Assembly: GCF_038502225.1 (NCBI RefSeq)
Contig: NC_091355.1
Coordinates: forward strand, 14,761,602 to 14,825,601
Direction: 5' to 3'
From: Cherax quadricarinatus
Taxonomy: Eukaryota; Arthropoda; Malacostraca; Decapoda; Parastacidae
Length of the DNA: 64,000 bases
Position numbers and translations under genes: made by a program. The notes under the pieces were generated by a model. That model was not told the origin of the DNA, did not search any database, and saw only the letters and a list, made by a program, of their open reading frames with translations. Of this stretch, positions 12,341 through 23,274 are shown piece after piece; the first letter of the stretch is position 1; every line of letters begins with the position of its first letter.

Positions 12341-13339
12341 AACGGGTCAGAGCTCCTCTCCTGGCAGTGGGAGATTTTTTATTTTGCTTTGCTTTTACCA
12401 ACTCCTTTCTAGCCACACGCCTCGACCTGTAGATCATTCGTATCACCGTTAAGATAAGATTTCGTTCGGATTTTTAACCGCGGAGGGTTAGCCACCCAGG
12501 CAACATGTATTTTGCACTCCAACATGTATGTACCATTATGTGTCATTTATATACCATATTACATAATAAAGCAGATATACATGCACAATTATAAAAAGTG
12601 GGTTGACAGAAGTATAATATTCAAACACACTCAGGAAGAAAAAAACATCTTGTCTACTCCGAGGCTGTGGAAGTATGGATCCTCTTAGTTACACTATAGG
12701 TGGACACATCTAAGTTTAATAATATACATCACGCAAACCGGTATATGATCCAAAAATTACTAATAAACGACTGTAATTATTCAGTGGAATGCCGATACTC
12801 GATCCCGTGATCCGTCAATCGTCGGGTCTCCAGTAAACAATTCTCACAAGAGAGGTTATTGTTAGTCATTGATACTATTCTAGACATAAATTTTTAGCTT
12901 ATAGATCATGATCTTGTGACTTCTGAAGCATATGTAAATGATTCGATCATTCGTAATAAACGAATGTAAAAGTTTAGTGTAAACGGTTTAGAAAACCGAC
13001 AAGTTGAAGAATTAGACACTGTTGCAACAGTGTATCGGACTGAGGCAGCCATTTCTTGACGAAACCTTTCCACAATAAATATTCCCAAATATTGCAAAAT
13101 TGTTCAGCTTAGTGGATTGCCAAGACTCGTCGGTGCAACAAATTATAACAAGATAACATGGTCATATCATGATAACAAGTAATGGATAAATAATCTCTCT
13201 TAAGACAAAGAAAAACTGAGAAAAAAAAAAAAACATGGGCTATGCGAGCTGAAGATTAAAAAGAAAAACAAACCTGAAAACTTCCTACTTGAGAAAAGTG
13301 AAGATTTGTGTTAAAAAATACTCAAGAATGAGCTCTAAG

Positions 13340-13344
<5 letters not shown>
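12339..13344. other. Unassigned DNA with one probable dispersed-repeat fragment
   Basis: Around 12455-12505 the stretch ATTTCGTTCGG, then GGAGGGTTAGCCACCCAGG, contains an imperfect palindrome and looks like part of a dispersed repeat, but no second copy occurs in this window. The rest is AT-rich with no supported gene. Confidence 0.4.

Positions 13345-13398
<54 letters not shown>
13345..13398. repeat. (CA)n microsatellite
   Basis: Uninterrupted CA dinucleotides. Confidence 0.97.
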
Positions 13399-13400
<2 letters not shown>

Positions 13401-13603
13401 GTAGTTCAGACGATTAAATTTAATAATTCTACGAGTGCTTTACAAAAGCTCATGTAAATAGTTATATCTCTTTGCCAAATATTAAAAGAGGCTTCTACGC
13501 AAAAACACAAACTCCAGCTTGAAATAAATTTTATGCCTTAAAAAATCCATTAACCTGATTATTTACCACCTTCTACAAAAATGTTCTTCCCAAATTCCAT
13601 TAG

Positions 13604-13827
13604 TCTGATTGGGTTCCTAGCAGACGAGAACGTTACGTCATCGAAATTGAATCACAGTGATTGGCTCTTATACCAGGAAGTGTCTGACGTCATGAAAATT
13701 TAATTCTGCTGATTGGAGAAGAGGTGACGTCATGGAAACCCAACTACGCTGATTGGTTTCCCCAATAGCCAGTCTCCGGCTTTGCCACTGGAGAAAGAAG
13801 CCTGAGGAATGGATGCAATATATAAAG
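13604..13827 (+). promoter_or_regulatory. Candidate promoter: four inverted CCAAT boxes, three CRE sites, TATA box
   Basis: CTGATTGG or GTGATTGG (inverted CCAAT, the NF-Y recognition core) has ATTGG at 13608, 13660, 13712 and 13752. Between them lie TTACGTCA at 13633 and TGACGTCA at 13685 and 13725, the cAMP-response-element palindrome bound by CREB/ATF proteins. Spacing of the ATTGG cores is 52, 52 and 40 bp, so the unit has been tandemly duplicated. TATATAAAG follows at 13819-13827, about 63 bp after the last CCAAT box, a normal distance for an NF-Y/TATA promoter. I could not identify a first exon; the first ATG downstream (13879) opens only a ten-codon frame. The sites are seen directly; promoter function is inferred. 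Confidence 0.5.
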
Positions 13828-14161
13828 AAGAGAAAGCCGAAAATTGAAGAAAATTCTCAAGGTCATACTCGACCCTTTATGAGTATGACAAGTGAAAACG
13901 AAAAAAAATAGGATGGACGTGAAGAAGAGGGAGAGATAAAACAAAATTGAGGAGTAATGAGGAAAGAGTTAATTAGTGAGAGTAGGATATAGAACTGGAT
14001 ATGGTTCTAGTATTACCTGTGGAATATCCAATAAATCCATTGCATGAGTTTGATGAGCTTCACTGAAATTTCTTGGTGCTTGTACCTAGGCAGTTTTTTA
14101 ATATGATGGTTTTAATTCAGCAATGTCCGATTATACAAAAGAATGTTTAACAATCGACTAC
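13828..14161. other. Unassigned DNA downstream of the candidate promoter
   Basis: A purine-rich leader-like stretch at 13830-13990, then AT-rich DNA. No exon is recognised. Confidence 0.4.
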
Positions 14162-14377
14162 TAGGGTTTTTATACACAAATAACCCGCACATAAAAGACA
14201 GAAGCTTACGACGACGTTTCGGTCCGACTTGGACCATTGACAAAGTCACACTGTGACTTTGTCAATGGTCCAAGTCGGACCGAAACGTCGTCGTAAGCTT
14301 CTGTCTTTTATGTGCGGGTTATTTGTGTATCGTTCCAGTCACGGTATTGTGCCTTTTTGTTATTTAGGGTTTTTATA
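14162..14377 (+). mobile_element. Foldback retroposon with perfect 13-bp target duplications (second copy)
   Basis: The element occupies 14175-14364 between identical TAGGGTTTTTATA repeats (14162-14174 and 14365-14377). It begins and ends at the same family positions as the 11.8 kb copy: CACAAATAACCCGC at the start and GTGCCTTTTTGTTAT at the end. The two arms meet at GACTTTGTCA/TGACAAAGTC with almost no loop, so the transcript would form a hairpin of about 75 base pairs. Arms are nearly identical, indicating a young insertion. Confidence 0.94.
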
Positions 14378-14404
14378 ATTTTGCTTACCTCTTATGCTTC
14401 GCTT

Positions 14405-14449
<45 letters not shown>

Positions 14450-14466
14450 GTCTCTCTCTCTCTCTC
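14405..14466. repeat. (TCTG)n (TC)n microsatellite
   Basis: About eleven TCTG units are followed by a short (TC)n run. Confidence 0.95.
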
Positions 14467-15061
14467 GTGGCATCTTGAATTGTTACAAGCGTTCATTACA
14501 CTAAATAGCTCACAGATGGCAGTAGGGGACAAGAGTTAGTTACCACCACCATGTTTAATTGGTGTGGGTCGCTTGATGTTTAAACAGCCGGAACTCAGCT
14601 AGTCACTACAAATGCCATAGCTACAACAGGTTGCAGGTTTGGGAGGAGTCGTTCAGAGCAGGATGACCTGGTGCTTAGCACCTTGCATTGATAACTTATT
14701 AAATGGTTATCCTACAGCTGTGGCTTGTGATGACACCTACATAATCCATATCCATCAAGCAAATCGTTGAACGCGTGAAACATGGCATTCAATAAGCCAG
14801 GTTAGTAAATTTGATGTAATTTAATAGAACGTGAATTAACAGGATTGCTGGTCACTGAGTAGAGCTGCTTACCTGAAAAATCAGTAAAGTTGTGTGCTAC
14901 GATAGCTTACAGGCTGAGAATAGAAAGAATTGTAATATTAATAGCTGGCTACCTAGCTGGCTATGTTTGGAAAGCATTCCGTCAGGCTAAGGTGGCTCGA
15001 TCGGTAAGGCTTTGGCTGTCACTTGACTTGACAAGTAAATGGAATCTCCGAGAAAACCTTC

Positions 15062-15195
15062 AGAAGGTTAGGTAAAGTTTGTCAGGAAACGGGACAAGAG
15101 TTTCCTGACGTGGATCTTAGTCATATGATGACGCGCAGCTGAAGCTTTTGATCACCTAACCGAGGCCTTCCACTGGCTTACCGGTTTTCATAACT
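15062..15195 (+). repeat. TTTCCTGACG dispersed repeat, copy 1
   Basis: Shared blocks: GTAAAGTTTGTCAGGAAACGG, GAGTTTCCTGACG, CTTAGTCATATGATGACG, CTTTTGATCACC and GGCCTTCCACTGGCTTACC. Related copies lie at 23003-23125 and 27612-27745, all on the same strand and about 75-85 percent alike by eye. No coding or tRNA-like head is evident. Confidence 0.8.
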
Positions 15196-16683
15196 CATAG
15201 ATGATAAAGTGAACAAGAGTCAGGCGTTGTCTGGGGTTGTTCCACTGTGGGATGCTGTTATAATGGCACGAGTCATAATTCGTTCCCTGCGTAAGTTTCT
15301 AAAGCTACAGGATATGGAGGGTTTGGAAGTATCCAACTTAGGCGGAATGACCTGACTGATAAAACTTTGGTCAGTTACTTGGGAGTACTTCGAGTCGCCG
15401 GGAAAAAAACTGATTTCTTACAATTTTTTTTTACACTATAACTAATACGTTATATTATACATGAACAGAGGTAACCGTAAGCAATTGCTTCACAGTTATT
15501 ATACGTACAGTGACAAGAACAAACTGTTTCTAAAAAGAATATTAAATACTTGATATAAGATGAATTTACATGCTCAAATTACTTTACAGAAAACCCAGTC
15601 TTAAAATTAACTTGTAACTACACTAATCAGAATGATGTGGTTTGGATTCTTGAACATTTTAATGATTTATGACATTTTGAAATCTTATTTAACAAGCGGG
15701 TACAGCGTAATGAAATATGCTGAAGCAGAATATAATAACATTATGCTGAAATATTCTGGTGATATTGAGATTATGAATACTAATATTCGGATCAAAATGA
15801 TTGCTGTTGATCTATTGACTTTTTATATAATTTGAGCAGGATTTAGCTCAGAACAAGTAGCTGCTTTCTAACTAAATTTTTTATGTAGGTGGCAGATGGG
15901 GAACTTTTTGCATTGTTTGGAAGGAAGTTTCAAATTTTGGGCCCCTTATTTGCACGGAGTACCTAGGTAGGTTGAGTCGGACACGTGGTATATCAAAAGA
16001 GGTAGGTACCCATTTCTCGTATTGTGTCTGAGTTCTGTTGTTTTTAACTAGGAATAATCGATTCACCGTGGCACCACTATTTTTAAAGTTTAGGATGATG
16101 GGTTTTCGTAGCTGATAGTCATATTCTGACGCCTGTTGGTGAGTTGGGGCTTCATGTGAGCGTGGCCTCTGGTTCCGTGAAACTCCAGTTTCACCAGCAA
16201 CATATACTCCTTGTATATCCTCTACTCTTTGTGCTTAACCTTCCCAAGTTTTATTCTTAATTATGTGTGCTATATATAATAAATATATCTGTACCGTAAG
16301 GGCTCATATGCAAACTATTCCTTATTTGTTAGAAGGGAAAAAAAACAGTGATGCAAGTTCCCCCACCACCCCTCTCATACTTCCACACACAAGTCATAAC
16401 TGGAAATTCTTAACTTAAAAATGAGCTGGTAATAATTATACATGGTTTGCGAAATTTGAGAGGCTTAGTTTTTTTTTTTTTTTTTTTAACAAGGAGCTAA
16501 AAGCTTGTACATCCCAAATATTCAGCGTTAGAAAAAAAAAAAAGGTCATAACATCCAACAACACAGAGTATGAGGTGTGAAAATGTTTTTATGGTATTAG
16601 TGAAGGTAGTGACGTGTTACTTCCGTAAGTTGTTTGAAAGAGTATAGATTACGCAGCTACGTTTATGGAAGAGGGGATTGGAT
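15196..16683. other. Unassigned DNA
   Basis: Mostly AT-rich. A 67-codon frame at 15632-15835 is composed of Ile, Met, Tyr and Asn codons typical of random AT-rich DNA and has no recognisable similarity. I can support no gene here. Confidence 0.45.
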
Positions 16684-16735
16684 TATTATTATTATAATCA
16701 AAAAGAAGCGCTAAGCCACAAGGGCTATACAGCAG
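16684..16735 (+). repeat. GCGCTAAACCCGTAGG dispersed repeat, short copy
   Basis: ATTATTATTATAATC then AAGAAGCGCTAAGCCACAAG and GGCTATACAGC: only the 5' part of the family. Confidence 0.75.
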
Positions 16736-16803
16736 AGGGGATTGGAGAGACCGCGTAACAAGGGCTGTCTTATTCTAAACAGAGCTTTAGCATGTCAGCA
16801 AAG

Positions 16804-16950
16804 CTCTATTTAGAGTGATTTACGAAATCTTTATAACACGATTGCAAACTAACCACGGAACGGGTGGGGTTTGAACACAATGGAATTTTACGACTCACTC
16901 GCCATGGTCTCAAACCCCACCCGTTCCCTGGTTTGTTTCTCTGTTTAGAG
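16804..16950 (-). mobile_element. tRNA-like SINE with inverted 5' arm and 12-bp target duplications
   Basis: The element is 16816-16938, flanked by CTCTATTTAGAG (16804-16815) and CTCTGTTTAGAG (16939-16950), one mismatch in 12. On the minus strand it starts with an inverted copy of its own 3' part (GGAACGGGTGGGGTTTGA), then a tRNA-like core with ATGGCGAGTGAGTCG (A-box-like) and GTTCAAACCCC (B-box-like), and ends with the tail GTTTGCAATCGTG. This tail recurs at 44.97, 45.35 and 63.67 kb. Confidence 0.75.
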
Positions 16951-17876
16951 GAAAAACGAAGTAAATAAACAAAGGTTTGTTCTGTACACTTTACATTTCT
17001 ACCAATTTTTTTTTCCATAGTTTGAATATTTAACGTCAACACAGCGTCATTCTAAAGACGTATATGTTAGGTTACAAGTTTTTACAAATAATGTATAATC
17101 CCAGAGATTTGTCCAGCTTAATGAACGGTGAAGTGTGAGTAAAAAGATATAAGTGAAAATGTATATCTGATGGAGTGATATTCGTTTTGAACTATCATGC
17201 ATCTCAATACAGTTTAATTAAGATTTATGAAGCTCTGGGTACTGTTTATTTCAATTTTTAGCAGAGATCATATCTTTATTAATGCCTAATATTATGTATT
17301 CATAGGGAAGCGTCTAGTTTTGGTAAATTTAAAAAAAAAAAAAAAAATAATAATCCTAGTTGAAAAACCCTGTTATAATTTACCTAAATTTTCAGCTTTC
17401 CGGTCAATCTCGAACAAATATCCATCAGAAAAGTATGACTTAGTATAAAGTTTCACAGATTAGCCGGAAAATAATAAATTTATAGAGAATGTGTAGCAAA
17501 GTTAGAAAATTCCCCCCCCCTAAAAAAAAATTATAATTTAAGATATTACTCAATCTAACAGCAGTATTTAAAATATTTCTTCTAAAATATTTTAATGATG
17601 CATGTTTTTCTAAAAATGTGCATCATTAAAATATAATTTACCCACATTTTTTTCTTCCAAGAGTCTAATAGAAATCGCTTCAAATTACCCTTGCAACCTG
17701 TCACGGATAACACTCTATAATAAATAACATTACTTTTTATAAGCTTTAAGTTTGGAGAAGGAATTGCCAGTATACATTGAGGAAAACATCAGCGGGAAAA
17801 TAAAGCCGAAACCGAATTTTTCGCATTGCAGTTGACTGAACAATGATCCAGGAGGTACTGCAGAGCCTACCACAGA
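16951..17876. other. Unassigned AT-rich DNA
   Basis: Contains A, C and T homopolymer runs (for example near 17331 and 17511) and a palindrome-like pair TTTTAATGATGCAT / ATGCACATTTTTA around 17590-17625. No gene is supported. Confidence 0.45.
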
Positions 17877-18120
17877 TGAACAGGATGAACAGGATAAACC
17901 AGAACAGAATCAACAGGATGAACAAGACAAACAGGATGAATAGGGTAGACAGGATGAACAGGATGAACAAAACCAACAGGATGAACAAAATCAACAGGAT
18001 GAACAAAATCAACAGGATGAAGAAAATCAACAGGTTGAACAAAATCAACAGGTTGAACAAAATCAACAGAACAAAATCAACAGGATGAACAAAATCAACA
18101 AGATGAACAAAATAAAGAGG
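17877..18120. repeat. 18-bp minisatellite AACAGGATGAACAAAATC
   Basis: About thirteen units of an 18-bp purine-rich repeat with substitutions (GGATG to GGTTG) and shortened units at the left side. Since 18 is a multiple of three, frames stay open on both strands (an Asn-Arg-Met-Asn-Lys frame on plus, a Leu-Ile-Phe frame on minus). I regard these as repeat artefacts. Confidence 0.85.
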
Positions 18121-18447
18121 ACGAGGCTCGGGCTAACAAATGGAAATAAAATTACTGCATTATGTCCTGATTAATGTTGGTTAAACATTTGAGAGGTAAA
18201 TAGTTCTGAATAAAGAATTTTGACAGTGTTAGAAAGTTAAGACGAAATAGTTTGAATGTTCAGAAGTTTGCTTAAGTTTATCGCCAAGACAAAAAAGAAA
18301 ATCAGAATTGACTAAAAGAAGAAGTTCAATATTGAGAACTTCATCGGGGTGGGAAAGACCTCATCATATATTCTGTTGACTTAAGCGCCTTCGGGTAAAG
18401 GTGAGAGGTGGAAATAGGGAGGAAAAACATTGAAAAAGTGTGTGTGT

Positions 18448-18734
18448 AATCACCTATATGTGCTCGCCTAATTGTGATTGCAGGGGTTCATTTACAACTC
18501 CTGGCCACGCCTCTTCGCTAGTCGCTACTAGGTCCATCCTCTCCCTACTCCAAGAGCCGTATCGTACCTCCTCTTAAAGGTATGCATGAATCCTGCCAAC
18601 GCTGCCTCTCTCTCTCTCTCCATATTTTATTCCACTTCCTGACAACTCTAAGGCTGAAGAAATACCTCCTAACATCCTTATGATTCACCTGATTTTGTAA
18701 CTTCCACTTGCGTCCCCCTGTTCATGTGTCCCCC

Positions 18735-18736
<2 letters not shown>
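18448..18736 (-). mobile_element. CR1-like LINE, short decayed 3' copy
   Basis: The 3' terminal UTR and the last part of the ORF of the CR1-like family, diverged and containing a small (TC)n expansion near 18607. The 3' end adjoins GTGTGTGT (18440-18447) and the 5' truncation runs into a long (GT)n. Confidence 0.85.

Positions 18737-18807
<71 letters not shown>
18737..18807. repeat. (GT)n microsatellite at LINE 5' junction
   Basis: About 35 GT dinucleotides immediately at the 5' truncation point of the preceding CR1-like copy. Confidence 0.97.
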
Positions 18808-18809
<2 letters not shown>

Positions 18810-19018
18810 CCATTTCATATTGGGTTTCCTTTCAGTGAAGATTTTCTAAAACTACCGGGAGAATGATCCTCTTAATATGGAAAATACATTCACCATCAGT
18901 CACTGTACTGCCAGAAATGCCAAGACATCACAACTCAAGCTGGATGTATTTCGGTCTCTGCTCGATCTGAGAAAATATCCCCGCATTCCATAAGCCCAGC
19001 CCCCTCTATCTAAATGAA

Positions 19019-19104
19019 TAGTGCAGAGTGGTGATAAAATAGTACAGAGTGGTGATAAAATAGTACAGAGTGGTGATAAAATAGTACAGAGTGGTGATAA
19101 AATT
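19019..19104. repeat. 21-bp tandem repeat, four copies
   Basis: TAGTACAGAGTGGTGATAAAA is repeated four times with almost no change. Confidence 0.93.
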
Positions 19105-19186
19105 CGAAAGAAGCAAAATGTAAAAATATGTATTTATATACGCATGTATACATCTGCACACACATGCGTCTATATATAAATGCAGG

Positions 19187-19189
<3 letters not shown>

Positions 19190-19252
<63 letters not shown>
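19190..19252. repeat. (CA)n microsatellite
   Basis: About 30 CA dinucleotides. Confidence 0.97.
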
Positions 19253-19254
<2 letters not shown>

Positions 19255-19424
19255 TATGCAATAATCGCGAGCTAGCGATAAGAGATGCAAAATAACCACA
19301 GGGGGAGTTGAATGATTGCTATAGGCCTTGTCGCAATCTACAAATTATCAAGAGCTATCAATCAACTCCTGTGGTTATTTTCCTCAGTTGTGTTTTTGTA
19401 TATGTTTACGCGAACAAATGTATT

Positions 19425-19520
19425 GATTTTTGTATGTATGAATGTATATTTATAAGCGCATATGAATGCATATCTATGAGTGCATATGAATGTATATCTA
19501 TGAGTGTGTATGCATATGTA
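19425..19520. repeat. 24-bp tandem repeat
   Basis: Three to four units of GCATATGAATGTATATCTAT-type sequence with substitutions. Confidence 0.75.
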
Positions 19521-19559
19521 TTCTTGTTTTGTGTAGTGTGGGTGCCTCACAGCTAATTT

Positions 19560-19755
19560 CACTACTCCCCATTTGGTGCACTAGCTTCCACAAGCAGTAT
19601 ACATCGTATTGTAACCACGAACGAGTGACATTTAATCAATAACAACAATGCGACTAGCCGAGGGATCGAACCCGTGTTGTTTTGGCCCGCCTCATAAGCT
19701 AAAAAACACATGACGCTGTAACCTACAGGACCACCTAATCTTACAAAGATCACGC
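19560..19755 (-). mobile_element. tRNA-like SINE (leader family), minus copy
   Basis: On the minus strand: GGTGGTCCTGTAGGTTACAGCG (A-box region), GGGTTCGATCCC (B box), then GTTGTTATTGATTAAATG and GTTCGTGGTTACAATA. A second copy in opposite orientation follows immediately, so the pair is head to head. The family recurs at 42.2-42.7 kb. Confidence 0.8.
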
Positions 19756-19952
19756 ACCCAGCAGAGGTAGGTGTTGCACCGTGATTCGAGGACATACGAT
19801 GGTGTGGGTGCCTCAGAGCTAATTTTATTCTGCTCCCCGTTTGGTGATTTTCGCTCACCATAAAGTGGGCTAAAACAACACGGGTTCGAGCCCTCAGTTT
19901 GTCGCAGTGTTATTACTGATTAAAGACCATTCGTTCGTGGTTACAATATGAT

Positions 19953-19985
<33 letters not shown>
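19756..19985 (+). mobile_element. tRNA-like SINE (leader family), plus copy with (TA)n tail
   Basis: Forward copy with GCTAAAACAACACGGGTTCG (B-box region), GTGTTATTACTGATTAAAG and a 3' end GTTCGTGGTTACAATATG leading into (TA)n at 19956-19984. It lies next to the inverted copy, so a transcript through both could fold back. Confidence 0.78.
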
Positions 19986-19987
<2 letters not shown>

Positions 19988-20230
19988 TCATATATAATTC
20001 ATATATTTATCGGTTAAAAGTGAATCGCAACATACTCAAAAGAACACATAATTAGATATTCGGAGGGGCTTAAGGTACACGAAGGATCGATAATCACATC
20101 ATAAAATATAACATAATAACAAGCTGACAGGTTTCAAGGTACTCAAAGGAACTCGGAACACTCAGAAAGGATCAAAGATACTTAAGGTATCATAAGATAC
20201 TCTTGGAATCTTCAGATACTTACACCATCT

Positions 20231-21500
20231 CAAGACACACATTCGCAAGACGCACCTTCCCAAGACGCACCTTCCCAAGACGCACCTTCCCAAGACGCAC
20301 CTTCCCAAGACGCACCTTCACAAGACGCACCTTCACAAGACGCACCTTCACAAGACGCACCTTCACAAGACGCACCTTCACAAGACGCACCATCACAAGA
20401 CGCACCTTCACAAGACGCACCTTCACAAGACGCACCTTCACAAGACGCACCTTCACAAGACGCACCATCACAAGACGCACCTTCACAAGACGCACCTTCA
20501 CAAGACGCACCTTCACAAGACGCACCTTCACAAGACGCACCTTCACAAGACGCACCTTCACAAGACGCACCTTCACAAGACGCACCTTCACAAGACGCAC
20601 CTTCACAAGACGCACCTTCACAAGACGCACCTTCACAAGACGCACCTTCACAAGACGCACCTTCACAAGACGCACCTTCACAAGACGCACCTTCACAAGA
20701 CGCACCTTCACAAGACGCACCTTCACAAGACGCACCTTCACAAGACGCACCTTCACAAGACGCACCTTCACAAGACGCACCTTCACAAGACGCACCATCA
20801 CAAGACGCACCATCACAAGACACACCATCACAAGACACACCATCACAAGACACACCATCACAAGACACACCATCACAAGACACACCATCACAAGACACAC
20901 CATCACAAGACACACCATCACAAGACACACCATCACAAGACACACCATCACAAGACACACCATCACAAGACACACCATCACAAGACACACCATCACAAGA
21001 CACACCATCACAAGACACACCATCACAAGACACACCATCACAAGACACACCATCACAAGACACACCATCACAAGACACACCATCACAAGACACACCATCA
21101 CAAGACACACCATCACAAGACACACCATCACAAGACACACCATCACAAGACACACCATCACAAGACACACCATCACAAGACACACCATCACAAGACACAC
21201 CATCACAAGACACACCATCACAAGACACACCATCACAAGACACACCATCACAAAACACACCATCACAAAACACACCATCACAAAACACACCATCACAAAA
21301 CACACCATCACAAAACACACCATCACAAAACACACCATCACAAAACACACCCTCACAAAACACACCATCACAAAACACACCCTCACAAAACACACCCTCA
21401 CAAAACACACCCTCACAAAACACACCCTCACAAAACACACCCTCACAAAACACACCCTCACAAAACACACCCTCACAAAACACACCATCACAAGACACGC
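20231..21500. repeat. 15-bp minisatellite, about 84 units, four sequence zones
   Basis: The unit is CAAGACGCACCTTCA. Zones run in order: CTTCC-ending units (20246-20305); GACGC with CTTCA, occasionally CATCA (20306-20815); GACAC with CATCA (20816-21250); AACAC with CATCA or CCTCA (21251-21490). Steps between zones are mostly CG to CA and G to A. Because 15 is divisible by three, three long frames stay open: 455 codons plus, 423 and 433 codons minus. The plus frame begins at a TTG, not an ATG. I see no sign that any is translated. Confidence 0.97.
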
Positions 21501-22324
21501 AGGAAGACTGACAAAAACGTTTCGAAGACAAATGGTGGAACTATTACCTGTTGTGTCTAATATGAATTGACTTCGATAAACGAGGAGGCAGGAGGAGACA
21601 GTAGGAGTAGGCAGGAAGAGGAGGCGGGAGAAGGTGGACTTACAGGAGGCAGTAGGATGAGGACGAGCAGCAGAAAATCAATATTTTTCATCTTACAGTA
21701 AGATTTTCACAATATTAAAGATGCATTTACATCATACATTTATTCCTTCGGAAGATAATTAAAAAAGGTGAAGCCAGATTGATGAAGTATCGCAAACGGC
21801 CGTTTGTCAAATAGAAATTCTCGCGCGAAAGACTAATTTGCAACAGTTAATTTCAAGTGAAGAAGAAATAAAATTCTTGACTTTCCGAAAGGAAATCAAA
21901 CCCGTTGCTTGGTGTATGCGAATCCTGCACTCGTGTGTGCAACCCATCATCCTAATAAGAGTCAATATTTCACTGTTGCTAAGACAAACACTTGACTGCT
22001 CTCAAACTGTGATTAAATGATTCAGTATTTTCTAGGGGTTAGATGGCTTCCCACTCTCTGTTCCCACTTGAGACCATTTTATCCACCTTATGGCACGTGA
22101 TAATTGGTTAATTATTCTCCATAGACTACAATAGTGTCTAACCAAAGCCAAAACTAAGCTACATAACTTCAGTCGTGATATTTGCTTCGTGTTGTTAGTG
22201 AGGGAAATGTTGGTAAAACATACAGCTGGAATCCAACCATATCAAACAATGGAAACTGGAGATGTTTCGAACGACACGTTATTGAAAATTCTGTTGAAGG
22301 GATTGCTTATAATACAAAAACGAA
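21501..22324. other. Unassigned DNA
   Basis: Directly after the array is a GGAGGC/AGGAGG-rich segment (21580-21675), then AT-rich DNA without a supportable gene. Confidence 0.5.
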
Positions 22325-22472
22325 TTTTAAAAGGCTGTATAGGTAATGTTAAAGGACTACTTTGGGTAATTATGTCACCTTTAAAAGGATACAAGGATAC
22401 AGTGATAATGTTTATACCCTTAAAAGGCCCCTTAGTTAATGTTAACACCCTTAAAAGGCTATACAGGTAATA
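22325..22472. repeat. Degenerate CCTTAAAAGGC repeat
   Basis: The motif TTAAAAGG recurs four times with neighbouring TAATGTT and TATAC segments, suggesting an old tandem repeat of about 35-50 bp units. Confidence 0.5.
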
Positions 22473-22623
22473 ATGGTAGAGACAAATTCATTTACAGAAT
22501 ATGAAATCCTTTATCAACATTTCGACCACATAGTGGTTTTATCAGTTAAGGTCCTTTTCGTGTGCGAAATCTCGTCAATAAAAGATTCTACTATAACTGC
22601 ATTTCTGTCTGCTTTATCTGGAG

Positions 22624-22870
22624 TTTATCTGGAGAGAGTTCCGAGGGTCAACGCCCCCGCGGCCCGGTCTGTGACCAGGCCTCCTTAGGTTAGTGTCCCA
22701 GGATGCGACCCACACCAGTCGACTAACACCCAGGTACCCATTTTACTGATGGAGAACATAGACAACAGGTGGAAAGAAACACGTCCAATGTTTCTACTCT
22801 GGCTGGGAATCGAACCCAGGCCCTCACCGTGTGAAGCGAGAGCTTTAACCACCAGGCCACCAGAGCCCTT
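22624..22870 (-). mobile_element. tRNA-derived SINE, copy 1
   Basis: On the minus strand it begins GGGCTCTGGTGGCCTGGTGG with A-box-like TGGTGGCCTGGTGG, then the B box GGGTTCGATTCCC, a body with GGACGTGTTTCTTTCCACC, GGGTACCTGGGTGTTAGTCG and GGCCGCGGGGGCGTTG, and a duplicated end CTGGAGATAAACTCCAGATA. The tRNA-like head and family end are intact. A second, very similar copy lies at 39.7 kb. Confidence 0.92.
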
Positions 22871-23002
22871 TCGACCCTTAAGAGTCACAGAAGTAAGAGT
22901 TCTTTCTCACAGGAGAAGAAAATCGTCTGTGGAGAATTCAACAGGCACAAGTGAATGTGTTAGATATCTTGCATGGCACATAACGATAATGAGTGGAAGT
23001 TA

Positions 23003-23125
23003 GGTGAGGTAAGATTGGTCGGGTAACAGAATAAGTGTTTCCTGACGCGGGTGTTAGTCATATGATGGCCTGCAATTGGTGCTTTTGGTCATCTGACCGA
23101 AGCCTTCCACTTGCTTATCAGTCAA
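23003..23125 (+). repeat. TTTCCTGACG dispersed repeat, copy 2
   Basis: Shares GTGTTTCCTGACGCGGGTG, TTAGTCATATGATGGCC, GCTTTTGGTCATCTGACCG and CCTTCCACTTGCTTA with the copies at 15.1 and 27.6 kb. Confidence 0.8.
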
Positions 23126-23274
23126 CCCCGTTAGCGTGCAGAGGTGACCTCTTCAGTGAAGGCTAAAACCGCTAAGAGTCAAAATCTATTACTCTACTAC
23201 TATTACTATTTCTATTGTACTGCTTCTATTACTACTATACTACCACCATTACTAGTAATACTAGTAGTAATTAT

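Noticed and set aside
17746..18066. Leu/Ile/Phe-rich 106-codon minus frame as a membrane protein
   Set aside because: It is the complement of an 18-bp purine-rich minisatellite, open because the unit is a multiple of three.
20203..21570. 455-codon plus-strand frame of RRTFT/RHTIT repeats as a protein gene
   Set aside because: It exists only because the minisatellite unit is 15 bp; two minus-strand frames are equally open, the frame starts at a TTG, and zone changes follow DNA-level mutation patterns.
22800..22870. Functional tRNA gene on the minus strand
   Set aside because: A and B boxes are present, but a SINE body and tail follow and a near-identical copy is at 39.9 kb; it is a SINE head.
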